Source of the DNA: Brugia malayi
Taxonomy: Eukaryota; Nematoda; Chromadorea; Rhabditida; Onchocercidae
Length of the DNA stretch: 64,000 nt
Direction of reading: 5' to 3'
NCBI RefSeq assembly: GCF_000002995.4
Contig: NW_025062475.1
Location: 9,304,187-9,368,186, forward strand
Shown: piece by piece, positions 1 through 14,900 of the stretch
Numbering within the stretch: the first letter of the stretch is position 1
How the letters are laid out: each line of letters opens with the position of its first letter
Position numbers and translations under genes: made by a program
Notes under the pieces: generated by a model
Seen by the model: the letters and a program-made list of their open reading frames with translations, nothing else
The model's database searches: none
What the model was told of the DNA's origin: nothing

Positions 1-1700
1 AATTGAAATTACTCAACACTGAAGTCTTGTAAAGTTGCAAATATAATGTAATGTTACTAACTTGACGTGAGCAGAGAAGAAATAAGGCGCAGGATTACAT
101 TCAAGAGACTCATTTCGATGAAGCGCTAGCAGAATGCCATCATTTGATCCGCCACTAGCGCCATCTCCTTCCACACGCTAGATTTAAAATTTGAACAATA
201 AAAGTTAAAGTTGAAGTATCGAATATGGAACAAATAGGCCTAATAGAATTTGATGGAAAATATTTGATATTCCTGCAGCCTACCTCGATTTTGAAATTAT
301 AATATTGCATGATGGAGACACCAACGTTGAGAAAGTAACAGTAAATCGCATATGATGATTTCCGTTGCGAACTAATTGGATACTGTCCATTATTAATGAA
401 AGCAAAATAGGGAGCAAAATATGGATGTATAGGTATTTCTGAAATTGATTCGAAAGTATATAATTACATAGAGGAAAATAATAAGATTTACGAGGTTTAC
501 AGATTTTGCAGCTCTCACACTATTAACATTCGCAGTTTTCCACTTGAAGCTAGTTCTTATATTTCTAAATAACATTTTAAAGCAAGATCTTAACTAATGA
601 ATTAGTGCACTGAAGCTGAAAAATATTATTAGTTGTATAAAAAATGCTGACAGGATCACTTAGCAGGTAGACAGTTTCAAAAAAGTCAACGAGCAGAAAG
701 AATAAATATATACACTAGATATTCTTCGATCCACTCGAAACAAGTAGGCTAACTTGTCGTAAATGGTTAACTTCAAAAAGTTTAAGTAAGTTCAAGCAAG
801 TACCAAAGTGCATTGCCGTTATATATCTAGAGTAATACTCGGGTCAGCAAAATACGAATCAAAAGAAGCCGATTTGGAGATAGAGCTCACTCTAGAAAAG
901 AAGAAATGGTAGAAGGATTTAAAAGAAGTGGATCAGCAGGGTGAGGAAAAATCTGATTCGACATGCTCAGTGATTCGGCATCTCATCAGGAAGAACGACG
1001 GTTCAACAGCGGATCGATAGTGGCATAGAAGTATAACAATTTAGTGAACATGCGATGGACTATTGGTATAATTTAATATTAAGGTGTGTTCATTTCTTTC
1101 CTATTATTTTATAAGCTCAATATTGTACAATGTTGCACAAAAAAAAAAAAAAAAAAAGAAAAGAAAAAACAATAAAGCTATTGTCAACATTGCAAAGTTA
1201 CGACAACAACAAGAACATATTGTAATACATCTTGAAAAATATAACAGAAAGCAACTTGTAAATAAAAAAAACAAAATAGAAAAATTTTTATTTTGAAAAA
1301 TTTATTAAAAAAATGTAAAAAACCACGAAATGAAAAAGAGAACGGACGAGAAATTTTATCAGAAAAAAAAAAAATCAAAATAAAAACATCAAACTAAGAA
1401 ACTGGGAAGCAACTTCTAAATAATAAAAAAATAAGAACGTATAAAATATTTATTAACGAACTCAGTAAAAACAGCATCAAAACAAATAATTAAAAAAAAT
1501 AAATAAATAAAAAATAGTTGAAAGCTCAAAGTGATTAAAAACAAAAGGAAGACTTAATAAACCAAAAATTCATCAAAAATAAAACACTAGCGGTCATAAA
1601 GTGATCTTAAACACATATCTTACACTATGATTTAACTATCTTTTTAACCTATCTGAATAGTTTGTAGAGAAATTTAACTATAGTTATAATCTATCCTTAC
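1..1700. other. AT-rich stretch without a supported gene
   Basis: This probably is part of a large intron of the Piezo gene, because the last Piezo exon seen ends at 1701 in a clear GTAAGG donor (minus strand) with no following exon before the window edge. The stretch holds poly-A tracts (around 1140-1160 and 1365-1510). On the plus strand, about 785-1019 reads like a degraded coding piece with one in-frame stop near 908; see findings. Confidence 0.5.
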
Positions 1701-4700
1701 CGTAATAACATTTTCCAGGTACAGGACCGATATATGCGAGCAAAGAGTAAAAGAGAACAAATAAATGATAGCAGACAAAAATCAAGAATATACGTCGAAC
1801 ACGCCATCGATCCATTAACAAGCAGATTACCAAGCTTATTACCGACAGCAAAGAGATGATATTTGAAGCTACTACTGCTGAGAGAAGGACGAAAATCATA
1901 TACATCTGAAATTCAAATATTCCAAAGTGAGTTTCGAATTGACATACGCAGTTAGTTTAATAGAATTATTTTATCAACTTAGTAATAAATTCCATTCTTA
2001 TTAGTTATTCACATTACCTTCTAATTAGCTAAATATGTTTAATTTGCTGGTGTACGCTACTCTCTACCATGGAATTCTCTTACTCATTGTTCTCTTCCAT
2101 AAGATCTCATTAGTTAGTTGCAATAATTAACCTCTGCTTAACTCGATAGGTACTCATCATGATCTATAAACTGAAGAAATTCCAGAACTCAAATATTCTC
2201 TATGAGAACATTTTACTAATATGAGTTAAAAGGCTCTGAGTTCCCTGCTGCGTGACTCAGTGTTTTTCTTATCTAAATCTTCGCCGTACAGAGAAGAGAT
2301 GACTTAGTAGAAATTCAGAAGGCTATTTCGATTATTTCTCACTTGCTTTCAAAAATTATTTACCTCATAACCAAATTTATACACGATAAAATTTGCATAA
2401 AATTTGATGAAATAAATAGTTCCTTTGTCGGCATTAGTGCAGTCTACGTCTGGAAATGGCAAAATTGGTAGTGCATTTTTGTAACGTACTGCATACATTT
2501 TTTTGATATGTCGAAGAGAAGACCGTGCAGTAAGAGTACATATACAAACCACCGGAGCCTAAAAAGGAATATTTTTTTTACGAATAATAAAAACAGTTCT
2601 TAAATTAAACCATAATTTTTTACAATTATTCTACCAGCATTACCAGGAGGAATATTTATTCACCACGAAAAATATTGCAGAAAGTATAAATGAAGCTGGA
2701 TTAATTATGAAATCAGAATTTCATATGAATATATGATGCGTAAATAAATTTAATGAAACTATTAATGCCAACAAAAACTGAAGTGGTGCTTAAAAAGACA
2801 AACCAAAGCCGGTTTGGTATTATCCGAAATCAATCCGATCCAATACAACCATTTTATTAAATGAGGAGTGTCGCAGAAATCTGGATAATCAATGAATCCT
2901 TCATATGCATCAAATATTAGCTTGAAGATTGTAACAGCTAATACATAATAAGTGATAAAGAAACAAGCAATCCTTTTGATATTTGCTGGTAGTGGAATGA
3001 ATAATAATACTGCAACAAAGAGCACAGGTAAAGCAGCGGGTGATACCTGCAATCAAATTTCTGTTCATTTCAATAAAATGAGAATTTGAATTAGAATGTA
3101 TCATTTGGAAAGGATACTAAAGTACTAATATGAAACTTCTAAGTTAATGGAACGATATAAGTCAAATGTTATGTAAGTTAGATCTAAAATAAATGTATTA
3201 CGTCAGATCAATAATAAGCTAAGTGAGGAAAGAAAGGCTTGAACGCAAAGTTCTACATTATAATAATTTATACTAATGAAACATTTTTCAACGTCATTAG
3301 CAAACTTACTCTATGAATGGCGCAAAATGCAAGTAGAAGTGCACAAGAAATATCGCTCAACCTTATACAAGTAATCAACAATATTCGTCCAAAATCTCGC
3401 ATCAACGTAGAACAAGATGACGGCAGTTTTACTAAAAATGTCGCTAGATTAAACAAATCATTAAAGTATGTTAACGAAGATTTAGATGAGACAAGTTTTG
3501 ATAGGAATACCTTTGTAATTCAACGAAATGAGATCTATGAGAACGCACAGAGTGGCTAGCACAAATGAAATGGATACAGTCATAAAGTGTCCCACAATAT
3601 TTGACAACACTAAAAAGAAGAAATGACACAATAACATTTTCAGTGACTACAAAACATGGTTGCAAAATTTTAGTTTTAAAAGGAAAACCTTATGCCTTCT
3701 ATTATCAAGTCAGGAATGAGTCAATAAATTAACTCAATAATTTTTTAAAGGAGCAGAATCAGTTTTTTAACTGCTTTGAACTCTGATCAAGATACAAGTG
3801 ATAGTAGTAAAATTTTCAAGTTTATCATGATTAATAATTCATTCAGCTATTCTTATTAACATTTAGCTTTTTTTTTGTAAGGTATCGGATAATTCTGAAA
3901 AAAACTGTACCTCGATACTCTGTAGCCAATGGACCAAGCAGGATATCGCCACTATTAGCTTCATATTTTATAATGTATCGATCGATTAAGAGAACCAAAT
4001 GAGTTAATGTTAATATGATCAATATGTACCAGAAAAAAGTACTACGATGTAGAAAAAAATTCATCGATGTCTGAAAACTTTAGTACATATCACTGATAAG
4101 GTATCGGAGTAATCAAAAAATAACAGAAGGCGAATTTATTTGTACTATGCTGAATAATTTTTTTTTGACATTTCGAAACTTCCGCCCTTAGCACATTACA
4201 TTTGTGTTTCCACGATAACATCAGACTTATAAAAAAATCCAAATAATCATTAATTTAACCTTACATGCAATATTTATTTATTTAAAAGTGATCTAAATGG
4301 AATAATTACGGTAAAAAAATAGTAGAAATATAGTAGAAAAAAATAAAAAAGATAGTAAAAAGGCAGAGATTACTTGGAAAGTGATGCAATATGTGCTGAA
4401 AAGGATAAAATAAATGACAGCAATGATACTCTGATTGATGGTAATTGTTGTGATACCAAAGATAATAACTGTTATCAAGTAGATGACACATCTCAAAGTG
4501 AAATGAATCAAAGACTCCGCCATTTCATCACAACCATATATCAACCAACCAACAACAAACACTGTTATTTCCGGAACATTGTAATCATTATTTATTATTC
4601 GTTGCACTGAAAAAAAGATTACTTTGAGAATTAAATAGTTAAAAAATGGATGCCTTTGCTTATTGAGAGGTAAGAATTAAACTTACAAAACTTACAAAGT

Positions 4701-4856
4701 GAACAAGTACATCCCAGTAAGTGTTTAGACCATTCTGTACACTATTTTTCGATAATTCTATTAGTAAATAATGGATGACATATACTGTCACTGATATCAG
4801 CTTACCTTGACTAATCATGTTGGACTCAGTCCAGTGACAGTTATCTAGATCTCTCT
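1701..4856 (-). CDS. pezo-1: Piezo mechanosensitive channel, middle exons only
   Basis: Piezo proteins are very large trimeric, mechanically gated cation channels of the plasma membrane. Seven exons fit on the minus strand: 4806-4856 (least sure), 4374-4606, 3911-4070, 3310-3443, 2804-3046, 2364-2558, 1701-1905; each junction keeps phase and all but the first use good GT-AG signals. The product is hydrophobic, with repeated membrane helices. Family matches, in the right order, are a YKFG..E motif after a conserved F-A-N-F helix start (about 2370-2410) and a closing G.VPGKC.Y that corresponds to the vertebrate G.PPALC.DYPW region. Together they cover roughly 400 residues from the middle of a protein of over 2,000. 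The C-terminal half may lie beyond the window edge. The N-terminal half has no room before wars-2 starts, so this may be a 5'-truncated copy or a gene with an internal start. Domain assignment is from memory of the family. Confidence 0.7.
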
Positions 4857-5931
4857 CTTAGTTGATTTATTTAATTTCCAATCATTTTATTAGAAATCAT
4901 TTGGAAAAAAATATTGTAGTTCAAAAGCAGTACTCGAAAGGTGAAACATGAATTCACTTTCACTTTTTCACATAAATACTGTTGTTACTACTACTACTAC
5001 ATTTTATTTTTATTGTTGTTACTACGACTGCTCAAGTAACATTTATTATTCCCACTGAGTTGAAAAAATTATTTCTACAAAAATGGGTCAAAAATATCAA
5101 TTGCCAATAAGTCTCCTTTTCTCTCTCTCATTTTTTACATCATTTATATTGCTAAATCATTTTGGTGATGAGAGACCATACCAATAAATTAATTCAAAGA
5201 AAATCTTTTTATCTTTTGTGATCGTTCAGAATTCTTGCAAAATCAGATCAGTGGGCTACTGTACTACCAAAATTAGGCAAGAATGTTTTTGACATGTAAT
5301 ATCTTCAATAAAATAGAGATGAAATCGATAACAAACGATATTCCCAGTTTACGTCCTACGAACTCCAGCGACCCGTCTAAAACTTCATTTTCAACTCTTG
5401 AATAACTCTTCATCTCTCATAGCTGTAGATTTTGGAGCATATTTCGAATTACAAAACCAGTGTAATAAAAAATTTAATATGGGATTCATACATTACGAAT
5501 AATTTAATGTATGGAATCTATCGGAGCAACTGTGGAATGATCATTCAGTAACTGTGTTATCTAGAAAGTGTCATCCTGACTGCTAAGAGACCTTCCATCT
5601 TTCAGTCATCCTCCTAACTGTGGAAGCGTTGCTATCTGATTGTTGATGTTTCCACAGAGATGTATTTTTTAAAAAGTTTTTTGTGAGCAAATGTATTGTT
5701 TTAATATAAGTAAAATGACGCATCATAACAAATGTATTGAAGCAACATATAAACATAACCAAGAATTAAAAAAGAAACAACAATTAAAATTTAAGGGACG
5801 CTAATGGAAGACTATATTTCCAGTTGTCCTAGCATTTTTACAAACAGTAAGTCAACTATACATTATGATAGTCAAGTATGATAGCCAGTATAATATACAT
5901 TTAAACTTTTCGTTATAACAAGGATATATAT
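4857..5931. other. Intergenic stretch, nothing recognised
   Basis: Between the most upstream Piezo exon I could find and the wars-2 stop codon I see no convincing exon on either strand. It is AT-rich, with pyrimidine runs near 5115-5145. More upstream Piezo exons or the wars-2 3' UTR could lie here. Confidence 0.4.
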
Positions 5932-8713
<2,782 letters not shown>

Positions 8714-8856
8714 AATTACCGTCTTCGTGAAAAAAGGCTAAAAGAGAAAAAAAGATGTGAAGAACAACACCAATAAAAGAAAACTTCATAGTGAATATGG
8801 ATGAAAGCAAGAAACAATGAAAGAAAAAGTTCGAAAATTAGAAAATATCATACCAG

Positions 8857-11090
8857 TTATAAATTCAATATCGGTACCACTCGACTTCGATGAAATTCTT
8901 CTCGACACTGTGGACAAAACACTAAAGCACTGTCAGTTACAGCAAACTGTATGTGCTTTGAAATGCAACTCCAACAGAATAGATGTCCACAAGGAATGCA
9001 AGATGGTTGTCTATTATATTGCCAACAAAGTGAACAACGGAATGAACTGCCTACAGGCTACAAAAAGACTAGCCGATAATAATGAAGTTAAAATAAACTT
9101 CATAGTGGGAAAATGTATGCAACTGCAAGCCAAAGGTAGCCTTTCATAGTCCATCACTTTCAATACTAACGAATTTAAAAGAAATCAAGGAAGTCGAACT
9201 AACACAATTTTAAGTAGAAGTCTCTAACTTAATAACATCCTTACTTCAGCTTGAAAAAGAACATCATCATGAGAAACAAAGTGATTTACCAAGTTGTACT
9301 CCTCTTCCGATATTTCGGATTCAGAAAACTGTCTGAATTCAACAGCTGCTTTCTCACTACGCTGTTTTCTGAATTGGTCTCTAATCCAAATTACTGCACT
9401 TGAAACAATTTGTGCAATGTTTATTGCTCCAAAAAAACGAAAATAAAATAAAGCCTGCAAAATCTTCCTCAAAAGTTCGTATAATATGCAAAGTATTTGA
9501 TCTTTTAATTCAACTAATTTAGCAGTAGAAACTCGCCGTTTCACCTAAGCTTTACATTTTTAAAAACAACGATTTCTTAAAACATCAATATAAAATTATC
9601 GCTTGACTTTCTCCTTCTGCTAACAAATTAGATCATGTCACTTATAGAACAAAAACAGTTCCTCACTGTGAATAACATTACCTGATAATTTGATTGTGAC
9701 CGAAATGAAACGTACTGCAAACCGATTAGACGCTTTGAAATATAATAATATGTTCCAAATAAATAAAATAATGCTAAATTCAAACGATACAGCAATGGAA
9801 TACCAGTAAACCTGGAAAAGATAGCATCTTTTGTCTAACTCTGTTTTCTACAAATTTTCTTGAAAAGTATGACACGATTGATCATATACATGATTTACTT
9901 AATTTATACAAACGAATCATGAATGACTGATCTTGAATAAGAACCTGATCAAGACAACAAGATTGAAAAGAGTTTTGCGAAGATTCCCTCGCTTCCAACC
10001 GAAGAAACGAGTTTCGTTGGCAATCAGTGAACCTCTCAAATTATTTTCAATTCTTTCAAGGAATTTTTCAATCACGAATGGTGCCACAGCAAAGGACAGG
10101 ATAAAAATTAAACGACGTGTGAAGGCCGGTACTTTACGTTGTCGAACTGATACCAATGGTAGAAGCGCAATGTACTCCTCGCCGATTGTTTGCACTGCTA
10201 TAAATTTAAAGAAGTCCAAAACGATCAATTTTCTTTGAAGATGATTAACTTGAACTATATGAAATTCATTGTAATTGACATCTTCTCAAAGGCTCAATCA
10301 GATTCAAATAATCTAGGATAGGACTTTTCCAAAAAACTACTACAACAAAGAAATACAGCCACCAGATGACTTGATGAATTTTGTTGAAATTTAATAACGA
10401 AAATTTTCTTCAGCGTTATAAAGTCAGTGTGACTAAGTCTGAAGATTATTGAAATTAACAAATGGCCAGTTCAGTACAGTTTCTTAAAATAATTTTTGAA
10501 TACTAGTACGCAGTTCATTAAACAATTTAGGAAGTCAAGAAAATATTTAGTTCTTAACACGAAATTGAGGAAAAAAATGAGATAACACATCTAACTCCAC
10601 AGGATAATATTCAAACCTACGATATATTTAAGAAACTTTACCTGATAAGAACGTGGCACCGTAATACAAAGTATTTGCTAGGAAGGGATAATAATTCCAA
10701 TACGAAATCCAGAACTGCGGACCTAATAAATCCTAAACAATATTCATGTGATGAAAATACATTTCGAGAGTTTTACCCATGTATTGGAACAGAACTCAAG
10801 CATCACAGCAAATGAACTTTCCAATTAAGGAAAAGATTAAAATAATTAACTGGTCGAAGTAATCAGGAAAATTTAGTTCACCGACTGCACGGAAAGGTCT
10901 TTCTTATTCGGAAGAATTTCAGGAAACTTAATACGTTCCTCTCCTAGCCAAATCTTTCACCCTAAAGCCTAAGCAAGTGAAATGATACTTTGACAATGTG
11001 TGATAGTTCCCCCGCTAAATAATCAGTTTCGCCTTCGTCACAGCGTTCAGCGAGTAGTACTTCACTTGGATCAGCTATGAAAACTTTCAT
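8857..11090 (-). CDS. prx-10: Peroxin-10 RING ubiquitin ligase
   Basis: PEX10 forms, with PEX2 and PEX12, the peroxisomal-membrane ubiquitin ligase that recycles the import receptor PEX5. Seven exons: 10989-11090, 10777-10794, 10642-10732, 9945-10197, 9682-9811, 9245-9544, 8857-9057; 364 residues. The N-terminus has the DPSEVL..AE..DE pattern of the family, then a helix leading into QTIGEEY, the best-known PEX10 signature (exon 4). Exon 5 gives ALFYLFGTYYYISKRLIGL, also diagnostic. The last exon encodes a full RING: CSLC, then IPCGHLFCWSC, then CPQC, ending eight to thirteen residues before the stop. The 18-base second exon is the weakest call; its acceptor (TTGAG) is poor. A TTTAG acceptor abuts the ATG, as expected for spliced-leader addition. 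The wars-2 gene follows 143 bp downstream. Confidence 0.9.
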
Positions 11091-11924
11091 CTAAACATCG
11101 CTTACACTCAAGACTTTAGCACCTGAAAATTATTTTAAACTCAACATAACTACTCGCAATAAATTATGCATTAGCAAACCACACACAACTGTGCGATAAG
11201 TTGAAAAGTTGGTGAGTTATTAAATAAGTATTAGGAAAACTTCCAATCTGCTATTGCCCTTTCCAAAAAATACTAATAAAATAAGACTATCCATTTTCTA
11301 CATTAAAAAAGGAACGATGGTTCCGAACTTTGTTGAACCAATTTAACAAATCAAAGTAAAATATTACGACAATGAAACAATAAGAGTTGACAACTTATGG
11401 AAGAACAAAAGCCAGTACTTCTTTTTGAAGTTTATCTGTAAAACTTGTGAGGAAAAAATATCCTTACCAGAAGACACACAAACCAGTAATTAACAATTAA
11501 TTACAATCAGGTATCAAAGTTTTTATTGAAAAAAAGAAAAAAAAAAACCCTCCATTAGTGCTAGACAATGTACTAAATGTACTAAAGCTTATAAGCACAA
11601 GCTAACAAAACTCATTTCAAGAGCTGTTCTTTCAAATATTTCTAGGGCGCCAAAAAATCTCAGTGAGAGTCAAAATTTGAATCTGCTACATAAAAGATAA
11701 CTTCCTTCACAAAATGCTACAATCCGAGCATAGCAATAAATCATTTTTTAAAACAGCATAAAATATAAAACCAATAATAACAAGTAGAAATTATGATTTG
11801 TAATTTCAAAGGGCATTAACAATTCTAAAATGCCTGAACAGAAATATTACACGAATTCAACATCGCCGAAAACAGCAGAAATATCATCAACATCCGCATA
11901 TTCATCAGTCAATAAGCCAGATAT
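11091..11924. other. Spacer between prmt-5 and prx-10
   Basis: About 830 bp with no exon I can support. It is AT-rich, with an A-run at 11531-11549. It should contain the prmt-5 3' UTR and polyadenylation signal and, if prx-10 is not simply downstream in an operon, its promoter. Confidence 0.5.
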
Positions 11925-14900
11925 TTATAAGCGCATAAAGTAACTCATACCATCCTTATTTTGCAATGGCGTTGTTTTGGTTTTTCCATCAACATTCTTC
12001 AAAAAGCGAATAACAAAATTTCATTATAAAAAACTAAGTTTATTTTATAATTAAACTTAGTACACATTACAGAGAATTGTAAAACTTCCTTATACAGATA
12101 TTTAGGATATCTAGTAAATTAGAAAACACAACCGCTAGTGGCCAAGCTATAATAAGTTACCGATTACTGCATTGTTCTTTTCCACTAATTTTCCAACCCT
12201 TCTAGATGAGATATGCAGGAAACTGAACATCACAAAAGATAATACTACGTTATTTAATTTCTACGTTCAAAGTTAAAAATGATAATCAGCGAAGCAAATA
12301 CCTGGAATTCACAAAACCACTCATACCAAACACCTCGCGTATCAATTTTTCGTTCAACATGAAAGATAACCTAAAACAGTTTAACCGTTTAACACATCAA
12401 ATCTCTTCAAACTGCTAATATTTTTACATCTACAACGTTTTATCCAAATTTCATAGTTATTGCAAATTTTAATTCATAAAAAAAATCATAAATATCTAAA
12501 ATCTTCAAGTATCAAATGCAAAGTTTTTTTTTCTTATTTTTTAAAATGAATTTGATCCATAGAACGTGCTGCTGTATGTTTATGTGATATATGAAGTTTT
12601 TGTGATGTTCTTAATAATTTTTTGGAATCAAAACTTACTTCGGTACCCTTCTGTAAACGATAAAGATGTCGAAGCGGTATAAGCGCTGGGAACCAACTAA
12701 CTAAACCTTTCGTGTGTGTCTGTGGAACAATGCTCAATTGACAATTCCTATAAAGTCGTGCAGTAAAGTAGCCTGCGAATCCCATTAACTGAAAACGACT
12801 ATTGTAATAAAAATATTTTTAACCATAATAAGTACCACATCAACTACCAAATCATGACTGTAATGCAGTACGTCTCAAATGCTATTATTGAACAGTAGTG
12901 AGAGCATCTCGAATCTCGAACACAGAAAGTAACTATTTGGTGCTTTGCATGAAAATGCAAAATTGGTATCAACAATTCATCAACAGGTATCGTTGTACAA
13001 ATTAACTAGTGGAATTATATAATGATTGTATTTCATTGAAAACGTCATCCCAATCAGTGACAGGAGGAAAAAATCGGATATATTTAAAAGTATTGGATAT
13101 TTAGAAAAGAATTCCTCTATCTACCTCTGACTGCATGTCGATTGTGAACTGAATGCACGCACTTCGTGCATTTGATTTTTTTTCAAAATTTGGATGCTCG
13201 AAATTGAAAACGGCTTTGGGCTTTGCAAGTTCACAAACAGAACGCATGCAAACTACATATATTTCGTCGAATTGCGAAGCTTCCGGGCATTCACTGAAAA
13301 CGTCACAGTCAAAAAGAAATATCAATTTTTAAACTAGGATCACAACTATATCGATTTTATCCAATATAATGATAAATACGAGACAGATCACTCTTTCAGT
13401 TGGATATAGCTCTATTTAATTTCTTCCTAATTCCTAAGCTTCCTCCTCTTGTCATCTTTTAAAACTCATAGTAAACGAGAATAGAGAAAGAAACTCATCC
13501 TTTGGAACTGCATAAAAATTTTTAACAAAATTTATTAACACTATGTGAAGTCCACATTCTTTTCTCTGGACCACTTAGTGCTACTTCAACACTAAAATTA
13601 ATCAATCATGGACATACGGTAGTGCGTAAGTGCCATCCTGCAATTTAACGGGTTCCAGTCGGCCACGGCCAGGAAAACCACGCTCAAAATATTTTGTACC
13701 ACCAGAACAGCACAGTACTTTCTGGTGCAAGCGAACTGACTGAATAGGAGCTAGAAATCAATTGAAAAAACAATAAATCCGAAAAAGAAAAATTCACAGT
13801 GTTCTAATTATGCATATAATCATCAAGGACCTAAGTAATTGTTCAGTAGTATGTTCACTAAAAATTCTGGTAATTTAGCGAATGCCTATCTTAATTATAA
13901 CATTGTTGAATACAATTTACATCGATCCTTGCATAAATTCAGTAGGAATTCGTTGGCAGGAACTTTCCAACAAACAACAGTTCCATTTAATTCATAAATA
14001 TCAATAATTTCAGAAGTGAAAAAGATAGCAGAAATATTAAAATAAATAAGAATGGAAAAAGTATGGTGTTGTCTTAACAAAGTTAGTTATTATTACTTCG
14101 GGTCAGATTAAACGAAATCTTACCGATGTAACTGGTATATTGTTGAGGAATGCTTATAGTGGTTGAGCGCAAAATATCTGTGATACTATCCAAGCATTCA
14201 GGAGACAATTCATTATCACCAAAAGATCCTAACAATTCCGAAACAACTAAATCTGGGGATGGCAATTGACCAGCTCTGACCTTTTCACTCAGCTCTCGCA
14301 TATCACCTTCAATAATTTGCACTCGATCCTTCCAGCTGAAATCTATTAGTGTACAGAAGCGATGAAATATTAGCATGACAGAAGATAATCACATTTCCCA
14401 AAATTTCAAATGACCAAAAAATAATAAACAAAAAAAAAAAAAAAACAAATAAATAATAAACAAACAATGAACTAATCTAGATGAAGAGTTTCAAATTTAT
14501 CACTTAAAAAAAATATTAATAATCAAGCAATTTATTTGGATTAATTGCAAGTGATTATTTAAAAGAATGTCTGGTGACTATTAGTAGAACGAAATTCATG
14601 AGAAATTTTCTAGAGAGAAACAAGTAGAACATCAGAGACCCCAATAAACAGAAGAGACCTAAATTACTAATGGTCTATGCGCCGAAACAACAATAATCAC
14701 ATGTTTCATTTTGCAAAATAAGGACCAACTGATGTTTGTTCCTAAACTGCAAAGTAACAACAGCATGAGCATTTTTCTCCACTGAATAAAGTTCAAGCTT
14801 CAGTAAGCCACGGCGATTACAACTTTTTGCATTGAATAATTCTTCAGCTTCAATTATCATTTGCATCTATAAATAATCGTTATATAGCAAAAAGATAAGC

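Noticed and set aside
3317..3559. Plus-strand 80-codon frame, first read as a small coiled-coil gene inside a Piezo intron
   Set aside because: The minus strand here is a Piezo exon (3310-3443) with good splice sites and matching phase on both sides.
8817..9149. Plus-strand 110-codon open frame
   Set aside because: It is antisense to the prx-10 exon that carries the CSLC, PCGHLFCWSC and CPQC zinc ligands.
10266..10408. Hydrophobic minus-strand frame between prx-10 exons
   Set aside because: It lies within the prx-10 intron; the QTIGEEY exon joins directly to the upstream helix exon in phase.
12534..12638. Open extension of prmt-5 exon 11 to a stop at 12534
   Set aside because: A GTAAGT donor at 12633-12638 leads to two further exons that restore the conserved VWYEW and the SYFMRL end.
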